A stretch of 6,934 bases of DNA. Source: Thermodesulfatator sp. GTDB taxonomy: Bacteria; Desulfobacterota; Thermodesulfobacteria; Thermodesulfobacteriales; Thermodesulfobacteriaceae. The notes beneath the pieces are model-generated. The model was not told the origin of the DNA and searched no databases. It worked only from the letters and a program-made list of their open reading frames with translations. The stretch spans positions 4,128 to 11,061 of the forward strand of contig JALWCD010000086.1 of the NCBI GenBank assembly GCA_027036915.1, read 5' to 3'. Positions within the stretch are counted from its first letter, which is position 1. Each line of letters begins with the position of its first letter. Below are positions 1-5,545 of this stretch, in pieces. Position numbers and translations under genes: made by a program.

Positions 1-64
1 TGTGGCCGTGGGCGGCGGCGGGTGAAGGTGCGGGCCGCGATATCTGGCAAGCGCCGGCGCCTGT

Positions 65-493
65 GTGGGTGTGGGAAAGATCCCCTGGGCCCCGGGGACT
101 TGGGGCTCGGGGGTGGGCGTTTTTCTTTACTGGGCTAGCGCGGGATGGCCTATATGGGGAAAGATCATCTTTCTCCTGGGACTTTCGATCTTGGGTGTTC
201 TAGCCTCAGACCAGATGAACCAAACTCTTAGTGAAAAAGACCCCTCCTGCGTGATCATCGACGAGGTGGCCGGAACCTATCTTGCCCTTCTGGGGCATCC
301 GGCCGATTCCCTGCATCTGGTGATGGGGTTCTTGCTCTTCAGGATTTTCGATATCTGGAAGCCCTTTCCGGTAAGTCTTGCGGAAAGACTTCCCGGGGGA
401 TTTGGGATCATGGCCGATGACCTTGCGGCCGGAGGAGTGGTCAATTTAATCCTGCCTGGGATTCTGGGGCTTTACCGAAGCCTTTTCTCTTAA
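65..493 (+). CDS. pgpA: Phosphatidylglycerophosphatase A (N-terminus uncertain)
   Basis: PgpA removes the phosphate from phosphatidylglycerophosphate to give phosphatidylglycerol, at the inner membrane. The signatures are clear: APGTWGS at residues 9-15, IIDEVAG at 64-70 with the acidic pair D66/E67, FRIFDIWKPFP at 92-102, and GIMADDLAAG at 114-123. Hydrophobic segments at about 16-48, 70-95 and 124-138 fit a small multi-span membrane enzyme. The GTG at 65 is the only conventional start after the in-frame stop at 23-25, but it places the protein start directly before the conserved APGTWGS motif. PgpA proteins normally have a longer lead-in. The upstream in-frame translation (LASAG, from about 44) resembles the family's usual LATG lead-in, so the true start may be a non-standard codon there, or the first bases may contain an error. 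No Shine-Dalgarno is seen before 65. The function call is confident; the start is not. Confidence 0.9.
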   Translation: MGVGKIPWAPGTWGSGVGVFLYWASAGWPIWGKIIFLLGLSILGVLASDQMNQTLSEKDPSCVIIDEVAGTYLALLGHPADSLHLVMGFLLFRIFDIWKPFPVSLAERLPGGFGIMADDLAAGGVVNLILPGILGLYRSLFS

Positions 494-505
494 TATCTTG
501 TAGAT

Positions 506-1279
506 ATGCTCAACGTATTCAAATACTTCGACGACTTCCGGGATACCTTCGGCGAAGAGGCGGCCCTGAAGTTGATCCGGGCCCTGGGAGAGATTTACGA
601 AAACCTGGCCCAGACCGTCACCCGGGAAGAATTCAACGAACTCAAGGAGGTTGTCCGTGAGCAGGGCGAAAACCTCAAAATACTCACCCAGAGGGTGGAT
701 CAGCTTACGGAGGATGTGCGTCAACTCACCCAGAGAGTGGATCAACTTACCCAGAGAGTAGATCAACTCACCCAGAGGGTAGATCAACTCACCCAGAGGG
801 TGGACCAACTCACGGAGGATGTGCGCAGGCTCACGGGCGAGATGGGGAAAATGAAGGGGGATCTTGAGGAGGTAAAGAAGCAGGTGGGAGGCCTCAGCAT
901 CACCGTGGGCTACACCTTAGAAAACGAGGCTTACCGCTATCTTCCGAGGCTTCTACATCGGGACTATGGTCTTGAGGTGATAGAACCCCTGATTCGGACC
1001 TTCGTGAAGGATCCCAAGGGCCGCCCCCTCGAGGTGAACATCTTCGGGAGGGCCCGTAGGAATGGCCAGGAGGTGGTCATCTTAGGCGAAGCCAAAGCCC
1101 AGCTTTCGAAAAGGGACGTGGACCGCTTTTTGCGCCGCAAGGTAAAACCGCTTACGACGATTTTCCCGGAAAGGTTCCTGATCCTGGTCACCCACATGGT
1201 CTCAACTCCGGAGGTGGAAGAATATGTGCGGGATAAGGACATAGCTCTTTACTATTCTTACCAGTTCAGAAAAGAGTGA
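506..1279 (+). CDS. Coiled-coil protein with C-terminal PD-(D/E)XK nuclease-like domain (DUF3782-type)
   Basis: This 257-residue protein has three parts. A short helical N-terminus (1-40) is followed by a long coiled coil (about 41-128). Within it lie seven consecutive heptads (61-109) of the TQRVDQL or TEDVRQL type. The C-terminal domain (130-257) resembles the restriction-endonuclease fold: EVNIFGRARRNG at 176-187, then VVILGEAKAQL at 190-200 with the E-x-K pair E195/K197, then a basic helix SKRDVDRFLRRK. The usual aspartate of the first motif appears as asparagine (N178) with E176 next to it, so catalytic competence is uncertain. Function is unknown; such proteins are common in thermophiles and cyanobacteria. 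The gene starts 12 bases after pgpA without a Shine-Dalgarno. A TAATAT hexamer ends 9 bases before the ATG. A second protein of the same architecture lies on the opposite strand at 2280-3128. Confidence 0.8.
   Translation: MLNVFKYFDDFRDTFGEEAALKLIRALGEIYENLAQTVTREEFNELKEVVREQGENLKILTQRVDQLTEDVRQLTQRVDQLTQRVDQLTQRVDQLTQRVDQLTEDVRRLTGEMGKMKGDLEEVKKQVGGLSITVGYTLENEAYRYLPRLLHRDYGLEVIEPLIRTFVKDPKGRPLEVNIFGRARRNGQEVVILGEAKAQLSKRDVDRFLRRKVKPLTTIFPERFLILVTHMVSTPEVEEYVRDKDIALYYSYQFRKE
686..832 (+). repeat. Seven tandem 21-bp repeats encoding coiled-coil heptads
   Basis: Seven 21-bp units follow each other without gaps. Five encode TQRVDQL (units 1, 3, 4, 5, 6) and two encode the variant TEDVR[QR]L (units 2 and 7). 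The units differ mostly at synonymous positions such as ctt/ctc, agg/aga and gat/gac. Length is a multiple of 3, so gain or loss of units would change coiled-coil length without a frameshift. Confidence 0.95.
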
Positions 1280-1303
1280 GGGAAAATATTCGTTTTTTAA
1301 AAA

Positions 1304-2278
1304 TCAACTGGCTATACAATAGCTCCATCCGTAACAATATATTACTACATTTCCATCGTTGTTAGTATCCAGATTTTCTAAGGTTTGAGGAGCTATACTG
1401 CCGTTAAGTCTTACAGGATTTCGGCAATTATTGTCAGCGATTTCCACAGTATGGTCTGGACATAATCCGGAAAGGAAAGACCAGTCTTTTATTTTTAGAC
1501 AGACTCCTCCATTAATTCTATATCCCATAGTATTACCTCCAGGACCTCTCGCCATTTGAATCTGTAGAATATAACTACAACCGCTTGTCCCATTACCTCC
1601 TCCACCTCCACCGCCTCCTCCACCTCCGCTTGAACACCCAAGAAGGGCTTTCAATTGATTAAGTGTTTTATATTCCACAATATCGTCATAGACCTCGGGT
1701 CTATTCATGTCCTGCTGCCAGTCATCTATATTTTCTACTCCGGGGGCATAAACATTTATGGTGAAGTTGTCCGTAACTTTTATGCCTATCAAGGGAGAAT
1801 CCATAATTTTTTGAAATTTGCTTCCACTTAAAGAACTATCCACGGTCTGGTGATTGTAATTTCCATCGGCACTTATGATCAAAAAAGCTACGTCCTGGAT
1901 TCGACCTTCATGAGAGGAACAGGAAGCATCGGTGCAATTCCATTTTATCTCAATATTCGTTGCGTTTGTGGTGGCATTGCATATACTACCCGAATCTATA
2001 AGATTATCAGAAAATACATACATTAATTTTTTGTTGTACGAATCCCGAAAACTCTTCATGGCCTTTTGAATTTCAGAAGAAGTTCCGGGAAGGTGACCGT
2101 GGGTGAGCGCATAACCCACAATGGCCTCTACGTTTTCCTTTACCCTCTCCCGGCTCTCGCTGTACTTGGCCCGTTTTATCAGCAACCCCACCAACCCCGC
2201 TCCCATACCGACTAGAATGCCCAGGATCACCATGATGATGGCCAGTTCGATGAGGGTGAAACCGCGCCGATGACGCAT
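1304..2278 (-). CDS. Type II/IV prepilin-like protein with polyglycine linker and Cys-rich C-terminal domain
   Basis: The N-terminus is a class III (prepilin) signal: basic MRHRRG, predicted cleavage after G6, then FTLIE with the glutamate at mature position 5 (E11), then a hydrophobic helix to about residue 34. Prepilin peptidase would cleave and methylate it, and the helix would anchor it or pack it into a pilus or type II pseudopilus. Residues 35-214 form a globular part with AFLIISADGN (131-140) and YDDIVEYKTLNQLK (197-210), which look like motifs seen in other prepilin-type proteins. Eleven glycines (218-228) lead to a small domain (234-324) with six cysteines, suggesting disulfides; the protein has ten in all. 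The start codon is one base after the stop of the upstream nuclease-like gene, with GAGGAG placed 7 bases ahead. GC falls from about 57% at 2101-2280 to about 34% in three 60-base samples (1321-1380, 1921-2040) of the rest. No other pilus gene is in the window. Confidence 0.85.
   Translation of the reverse strand: MRHRRGFTLIELAIIMVILGILVGMGAGLVGLLIKRAKYSESRERVKENVEAIVGYALTHGHLPGTSSEIQKAMKSFRDSYNKKLMYVFSDNLIDSGSICNATTNATNIEIKWNCTDASCSSHEGRIQDVAFLIISADGNYNHQTVDSSLSGSKFQKIMDSPLIGIKVTDNFTINVYAPGVENIDDWQQDMNRPEVYDDIVEYKTLNQLKALLGCSSGGGGGGGGGGGNGTSGCSYILQIQMARGPGGNTMGYRINGGVCLKIKDWSFLSGLCPDHTVEIADNNCRNPVRLNGSIAPQTLENLDTNNDGNVVIYCYGWSYCIAS
1595..1627 (-). repeat. GGN codon run encoding 11 glycines
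   Basis: Eleven consecutive glycine codons (mixed GGA, GGT and GGC) encode residues 218-228 of the prepilin, between C215 and C234. The run probably forms a flexible linker between the pilin body and the Cys-rich tip domain. As a triplet repeat it can change length in frame. Confidence 0.95.
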
Positions 2279-2279
2279 C

Positions 2280-3128
2280 CTAAAGCTCCTCGATATAGTC
2301 CGGATAGGTGTAGACCTCTATGCCCAGAGCCTCGGCCACCGGCAGGGCCTCCGGGGCCACCATGGGAGAGACGACGATCTTCCTTTTCACCCGGCAGCCC
2401 TCCCGCTTCTCGTAGAACCGTACCTTGCGGTCGAAGGTGTAGAGGTCGGACTTGCTCATGGAGGACTTGATCTCCGCCGCGATCACCTCGCCGTCCCGGA
2501 TGATGAGGTCGAGCTCCACCTGATCCGGCCGGCCGAAGACCTCTCCCTCCTCGTCTTTGGCCAGATAACGCTCCACCCTTACCGGAAAACTCTCCTCGAG
2601 GATGCCCTTTATGGCCTCTCTGAAAGAACTTTCCGCCCGAAGCCCCCAGCGGGCCCCTAACGCCCCAACTCCCACGTCATACATCCGGTGGAGCCTCTTT
2701 ATTTCCTCTCCAAGCTCCCGCCACCGCTGCTCGCTTTCTTCGCGCAGCCGCTTTATCTCCTCCATGGATTCCTGCCACCTGCGCTCGCTCTCCTCCTTGA
2801 ACTTGAGATATTCCCGCCACCTGCGCTCGCTCTCTTCGCGCAACCGCTTTATCTCCTCCATGGATTCCCGCCACCTGCGCTCGCTCTCCTCCCGCAGCTG
2901 CCTCATTTCCTCCCGAAATTCCAGGCGCATGGCCTTGAGCTCCGCCAGCATCTTTTCGAACCGGTCCTCGGTCTCCCTGCGTTCGGCAAACCGCTCTCGC
3001 CCCACTTCCGAGACTACTCGCTCAAGAAAGGCCCGGATCTCCGGATCGGTCCGCACCAGGCGCGGAACCTCCTGGTAAATAATCTTCTTTACCTCTTCCA
3101 GGCTAAGAGAATCCAGCATCTCGGCCAT
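2280..3128 (-). CDS. Coiled-coil PD-(D/E)XK nuclease-like protein (DUF3782-type)
   Basis: This 282-residue protein has a helical N-terminus (1-50), a long charged coiled coil (about 50-148) with repeated REESERRWRE blocks, and a C-terminal PD-(D/E)XK-like domain (150-282). That domain carries the full motif set: VELDLIIRDGEVIAAEIKSS at 204-223 gives D207, E219 and K221, followed by helix SKSDLYTFDRKVRFYEK. It ends with KIVVSPMVAPEALPVAEALGIEVYTYP-type strands and helices typical of this family. Unlike the protein at 506-1279, the catalytic aspartate is present, so nuclease activity is plausible; the target is unknown. The gene starts 18 bases after the siroheme gene and ends one base before the prepilin start, so the three are probably co-transcribed. 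It also has its own promoter candidate. No Shine-Dalgarno precedes the ATG. M4 (codon at 3119) is an alternative start. Confidence 0.8.
   Translation of the reverse strand: MAEMLDSLSLEEVKKIIYQEVPRLVRTDPEIRAFLERVVSEVGRERFAERRETEDRFEKMLAELKAMRLEFREEMRQLREESERRWRESMEEIKRLREESERRWREYLKFKEESERRWQESMEEIKRLREESEQRWRELGEEIKRLHRMYDVGVGALGARWGLRAESSFREAIKGILEESFPVRVERYLAKDEEGEVFGRPDQVELDLIIRDGEVIAAEIKSSMSKSDLYTFDRKVRFYEKREGCRVKRKIVVSPMVAPEALPVAEALGIEVYTYPDYIEEL
2286..2291 (-). promoter_or_regulatory. Shine-Dalgarno site for the prepilin gene
   Basis: GAGGAG, read on the minus strand, lies 7 bases before the ATG at 2278. It also encodes two of the last codons (Glu-Glu) of the upstream nuclease-like gene. 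This supports the chosen start and translational coupling of the two genes. Confidence 0.75.
2691..2894 (-). repeat. Imperfect repeats encoding the REESERRW coiled coil
   Basis: Protein residues 79-146 consist of four related blocks beginning [RK]EESE[RQ]RW, at 79, 97, 111 and 129; three are 18 residues long and the second is 14. At DNA level, two 49-bp stretches (2748-2796 and 2844-2892) differ by one base and are 96 bp apart, equal to the 18+14-residue double unit. A segmental duplication of 96 bp explains this. Confidence 0.85.
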
Positions 3129-3137
3129 CGTTTTAAA

Positions 3138-3167
3138 ATTTTAGGTCTATTGGGCCTTATCTGTCAA
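3138..3167 (-). promoter_or_regulatory. Sigma70-type promoter inside the end of the siroheme gene
   Basis: On the minus strand, TTGACA (3167-3162, perfect -35) and TAAAAT (3143-3138, five of six for the -10) are separated by 18 bases. The -35 lies in the last codons of the precorrin-2 dehydrogenase gene. The -10 ends 9 bases before the ATG at 3128, so transcription would start about 2-4 bases before the start codon. That fits the lack of a Shine-Dalgarno. This is predicted from sequence only. Confidence 0.6.
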
Positions 3168-3806
3168 ATTTTCCGGGAGGGGAAGCCCTTCCTTTTCCGC
3201 AAGGGCCCGCACGTAGTGCCAGTCCCCGTTTCGGATCCACTCCGGGATGGGGGCCAGGGCAAGGCGCGTAAAGACGGCCCGGCGTTCCTCCTCGGGAAGG
3301 CCCCGTGAGAGGATCTCCCTTCGCCAGCGGGCCATGAGTTCCAGATAGGCCTCCCATTCCGGCCCGAACTCCTCCTCGAGCCGCTCGCGGATCCTTCGGG
3401 CCGCGGCGGGACTGGCCCCGGAGGTGGAGATGGCAAGTTGAAGCCTTCCCCGCCTTACCACCGAGGGCACGATGAAGGAGCAGAGCTCGGGCACATCCAC
3501 CACGTTACAGAAGATCCTGTTCTTTTCGGCCTCGGAGAAGACAGCCTTTTGAACTTCCGGGTCGTCGGTTGCGGCCACACAGAGCCAGGCCCCGGAAAGA
3601 TCTCCCTCCCGGTAAGGACGCCTTTCAAGCTCGAGGCGGCCTTCTTCCGCCCACCTTTCTATACGGGGCGTGACCTCCGGAGCGATGACCCGCACCCGGG
3701 CCCCGGCCGAAAGAAGGGCCTCCACCTTTCTTTCCGCCACCTCCCCGCCCCCCACCACCACACAGAACCTTCCGGAAAGATTTAAAAGCACAGGATAATA
3801 CCTCAT
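3147..3806 (-). CDS. Precorrin-2 dehydrogenase / sirohydrochlorin ferrochelatase (CysG N-terminal type)
   Basis: The enzyme oxidises precorrin-2 to sirohydrochlorin with NAD+ and may insert iron to give siroheme, the cofactor of sulfite and nitrite reductases. Its 219 residues match the stand-alone CysG N-terminal or Met8p type, without the methyltransferase half. A Rossmann motif lies at VVVGGGEVAERKVEALL (16-32). NVVDVPELCSFIVPSVVRRG (101-120) contains D104, equivalent to the catalytic aspartate of CysG. LQLAISTSGASPAAARRIR (122-140) is the conserved active-site and dimerisation segment. The C-terminal helical domain (141-205) is complete. It is the first gene of a minus-strand cluster and diverges from the small-protein/nucleotidyltransferase genes across 52 bases. 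A TAAGAT hexamer ends 7 bases before the ATG, without a convincing -35. In a sulfur-metabolising anaerobe it would supply siroheme to dissimilatory sulfite reductase, but that gene is not in view. Confidence 0.92.
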   Translation of the reverse strand: MRYYPVLLNLSGRFCVVVGGGEVAERKVEALLSAGARVRVIAPEVTPRIERWAEEGRLELERRPYREGDLSGAWLCVAATDDPEVQKAVFSEAEKNRIFCNVVDVPELCSFIVPSVVRRGRLQLAISTSGASPAAARRIRERLEEEFGPEWEAYLELMARWRREILSRGLPEEERRAVFTRLALAPIPEWIRNGDWHYVRALAEKEGLPLPENLTDKAQ

Positions 3807-3823
3807 GTTCCCTATCTTACTTC

Positions 3824-3853
3824 TTGAACCCTCCGTTGCACAGGGGGTATGAT
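3824..3853 (+). promoter_or_regulatory. Candidate promoter for the small-protein/nucleotidyltransferase operon
   Basis: TTGAAC (3824-3829) and TATGAT (3848-3853) are 18 bases apart and resemble a sigma70 promoter. The -10 ends only 5 bases before the ATG at 3859, so transcription would begin at or next to the start codon and give a leaderless message. It lies in the 52-base divergent gap upstream of the siroheme gene, so the two directions may influence each other. Confidence 0.5.
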
Positions 3854-3858
3854 GAGGT

Positions 3859-4047
3859 ATGTCCCGAATAAAAAAAGTCTCGCTTAAAAAGGCTCACGGA
3901 GAAAATTTCGTGTACTACCGAAATCTCTCTCCTGAGGAATCCTTCCGGGTCTTTCTTATCCTTCAGAAAGAAGTAGCTTCCATCATGGGAGCCTCTCATG
4001 GAAGACTGGAAAGAGTTTATAAAATTATTAAACAAAAACGGAGTTGA
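3859..4047 (+). CDS. Small helical protein, partner of the AbiEii-like nucleotidyltransferase
   Basis: This basic 62-residue protein has no membrane segment. Its core, NLSPEESFRVFLILQKEV (22-39), is an amphipathic helix preceded by YY, and it ends in [12 protein letters not shown] (49-60). I recall similar short proteins next to this class of nucleotidyltransferase, which suggests a two-gene module, possibly toxin-antitoxin. That role is inferred and untested. The gene overlaps the nucleotidyltransferase by 50 bases. The ATG at 3859 has no well-placed Shine-Dalgarno: GAGG at 3854-3857 is too close and the G-run at 3843-3847 is 11 bases away. A promoter-like -10 ends 5 bases upstream. GC is about 43% at 3901-3960, below the flanking genes. 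Confidence 0.7.
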   Translation: MSRIKKVSLKKAHGENFVYYRNLSPEESFRVFLILQKEVASIMGASHGRLERVYKIIKQKRS

Positions 4048-4441
4048 ATATCTCCTTATTGGAGGGCTGGCCCTGGCTTTCTATGGGTGTCCCAGAGCCA
4101 CAGGAGATATGGACATCTTGATCAATCCTGCTTCAGAAAACGCTAGGGCGTTACTTAAGACCTTGAGGGATTTTGGCTTTAAGGACCTGGATATTTCGGA
4201 GAAAGATGAAGAGGAAGGCTACATCATCCAGCTGGGTTATCCTCCCTGGCGAATTGATCTTCATATAGGAAACGAGATACCTTTTGAAGAGCTCTGGAAA
4301 AGACATCGTGTATTTCGCTGGGAAAAGATTGAAGTGCGGGTAGTGGATCTTGAGGATCTCAAAAGATTGAAAAGACTTTCGGGGAGAACCAAAGACTTTG
4401 CCGATTTGGAGTGCCTGGAAAGAGTACATGAAGCCGATTGA
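3998..4441 (+). CDS. AbiEii-like / DUF6036-type nucleotidyltransferase
   Basis: This 147-residue protein belongs to the polymerase-beta-type nucleotidyltransferase superfamily. [20 protein letters not shown] (21-40) gives the GG motif (G22/G23) and the metal-binding pair D37-x-D39. The third carboxylate is probably D87 in WRIDLH (84-89). [24 protein letters not shown] (115-138) is the usual C-terminal helix with the GRxKDxxDLE signature. Relatives include AbiEii and MenT toxins that add nucleotides to RNA; whether this one is toxin, antitoxin or something else cannot be told from sequence. GGGAG at 3987-3991 sits 6 bases before the ATG. The gene overlaps its small partner by 50 bases and the aldolase/RNase H fusion gene by 14 bases, so all three are probably co-transcribed. 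GC (38-47% in two samples) is lower than in the fusion gene (about 63% in one sample), consistent with acquired DNA. Confidence 0.85.
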   Translation: MEDWKEFIKLLNKNGVEYLLIGGLALAFYGCPRATGDMDILINPASENARALLKTLRDFGFKDLDISEKDEEEGYIIQLGYPPWRIDLHIGNEIPFEELWKRHRVFRWEKIEVRVVDLEDLKRLKRLSGRTKDFADLECLERVHEAD

Positions 4442-5543
4442 TCCCGCGCCTTATATAGAACACACGCTTCTTAAGCCCACCGCAACAGCTCAGGACATAG
4501 AGGCGCTTTGTGCCGAGGCGCGGGAGTTCGGTATGGCCGGAGTGTGTGTGCCTCCGGTTTGGGTGCCGCTGGCCCGGAAAGTTCTTTCCGGAAGCAGGGT
4601 GCGGGTGGTCACGGTGGTGGGGTTCCCCTTGGGGTTTGAACCGGTGGAGATCAAGGTGGCCCAGGCCGAGCTTTACACCGACCTCGGGGCCGAGGAACTG
4701 GACATGGTCCTGAACCTGGCCCTGCTTAAGTCCGGGGAGATCAAGGAGGTCCTTTCAGAGATCGAAGAGGTGGTGCGGGCCGCGGAACCCGCTCCGGTGA
4801 AGGTGATCCTTGAGTGCGGCTATCTTTCGGAGGCCGAAAAGCGGGAGCTTTCCCGCCGGATTCCGGAGACCGGAGCGGCCTATCTCAAGACCGCCACCGG
4901 TTTCGGCCCCCGGGGAGCCACACTTGAGGACGTGAAGCTTCTTAAGGAGGTCTCCGGAGGGCGCATCCGGATCAAGGCCGCGGGTGGGATACGCACCTTA
5001 GAGCAATGCCTGGCCTTCATCCGGGCCGGAGCCGAGCGCATAGGGACCAGCTCCGGGGCGGAGATCGTGCGGGAATTCTTAGCCCTTTCCCGGGGCGAGG
5101 CCCTTCCGGAGGTCGAGGTCTTCGTAGATGGGGCCTGTCTTGGAAATCCCGGCCCCGGCGGGTTTGCCGCCCTCCTTAAGGCCCGGGGGCAGGAGAAGAT
5201 CATCACCGGAGGCGAGGAGAAGACCACCAACAACCGCATGGAAATCCGCGCGGCCATAGAGGCCCTCAGGGCCTTAAAGCGCCCCTGCCGGGTGAAGATT
5301 TACACCGACTCCCGCTACCTTCTTCAGGGGGCCACGGAGTGGCTCCCCCGCTGGGAAAAAAGCGGCTTCCGGACCGCGGACAAAAAGCCGGTCAAGAACC
5401 GGGACCTCTGGGAGGAACTCGCGAACCTTATGAGGACCCACCGGGTGGAATGGATCTGGGTTGAGGGCCATGCCGGACATCCGGAGAACGAACGCTGCGA
5501 CCGCCTGGCCCGGGAGGAGGCGAGAAAAAGAAAGGGGGCTTAA
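4428..5543 (+). CDS. deoC-rnhA: Deoxyribose-phosphate aldolase fused to ribonuclease HI
   Basis: One frame encodes two complete enzymes (371 residues). Residues 5-217 are DeoC, which splits deoxyribose 5-phosphate into glyceraldehyde 3-phosphate and acetaldehyde. D92 (ELDMVLN), Schiff-base K154 (AYLKTATGF) and K183 (IKAAGG) correspond to E. coli D102, K167 and K201. A linker of about 10 residues follows. Residues 228-370 are RNase HI, which cuts RNA in RNA/DNA hybrids: D234 ([10 protein letters not shown]), E272 (NNRMEIRA), D294 (YTDSR), H348 (EGHAGHPEN) and D358 (CDRLA) match E. coli D10, E48, D70, H124 and D134. The basic protrusion ([17 protein letters not shown]) is also kept. The ATG at 4428 is preceded by GGAAAG and overlaps the nucleotidyltransferase stop; the ORF is open upstream to 4398, but that part is not aldolase-like. 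An internal GTG at 5067 might start a free RNase H. The link between the two activities is unclear. Confidence 0.93.
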   Translation: MKPIDPAPYIEHTLLKPTATAQDIEALCAEAREFGMAGVCVPPVWVPLARKVLSGSRVRVVTVVGFPLGFEPVEIKVAQAELYTDLGAEELDMVLNLALLKSGEIKEVLSEIEEVVRAAEPAPVKVILECGYLSEAEKRELSRRIPETGAAYLKTATGFGPRGATLEDVKLLKEVSGGRIRIKAAGGIRTLEQCLAFIRAGAERIGTSSGAEIVREFLALSRGEALPEVEVFVDGACLGNPGPGGFAALLKARGQEKIITGGEEKTTNNRMEIRAAIEALRALKRPCRVKIYTDSRYLLQGATEWLPRWEKSGFRTADKKPVKNRDLWEELANLMRTHRVEWIWVEGHAGHPENERCDRLAREEARKRKGA

Positions 5544-5545
5544 AA

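Noticed and set aside
1..25. End of an upstream gene at the TGA at 23-25
   Set aside because: Only seven codons (VAVGGGG) are visible and no other frame is recognisable, so no gene can be supported.
446..808. Minus-strand ORF with repeated LGELI units
   Set aside because: It is the antisense shadow of the tandem heptad repeats of the gene at 506-1279; the repeats keep the reverse frame open. It has no credible start site or domain.
686..832. Possible CRISPR-like array
   Set aside because: The 21-bp units are directly adjacent, have no spacers and lie in frame within a coding sequence.
1280..1303. Terminator between the convergent genes
   Set aside because: There is a T-run followed by an A-run, but no GC-rich stem could be found. 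A terminator is not supported.
2602..3308. Two plus-strand ORFs rich in Ser/Arg or Leu/Pro
   Set aside because: Both are antisense to the repetitive coiled-coil gene at 2280-3128, and one runs on into the siroheme gene. Their odd composition follows from the repeats on the other strand.
4398..4427. Upstream extension of the aldolase/RNase H gene to 4398
   Set aside because: The extra ten residues do not look like the start of an aldolase and lie within the nucleotidyltransferase coding sequence. The ATG at 4428 has a GGAAAG site and matches the usual DeoC start.
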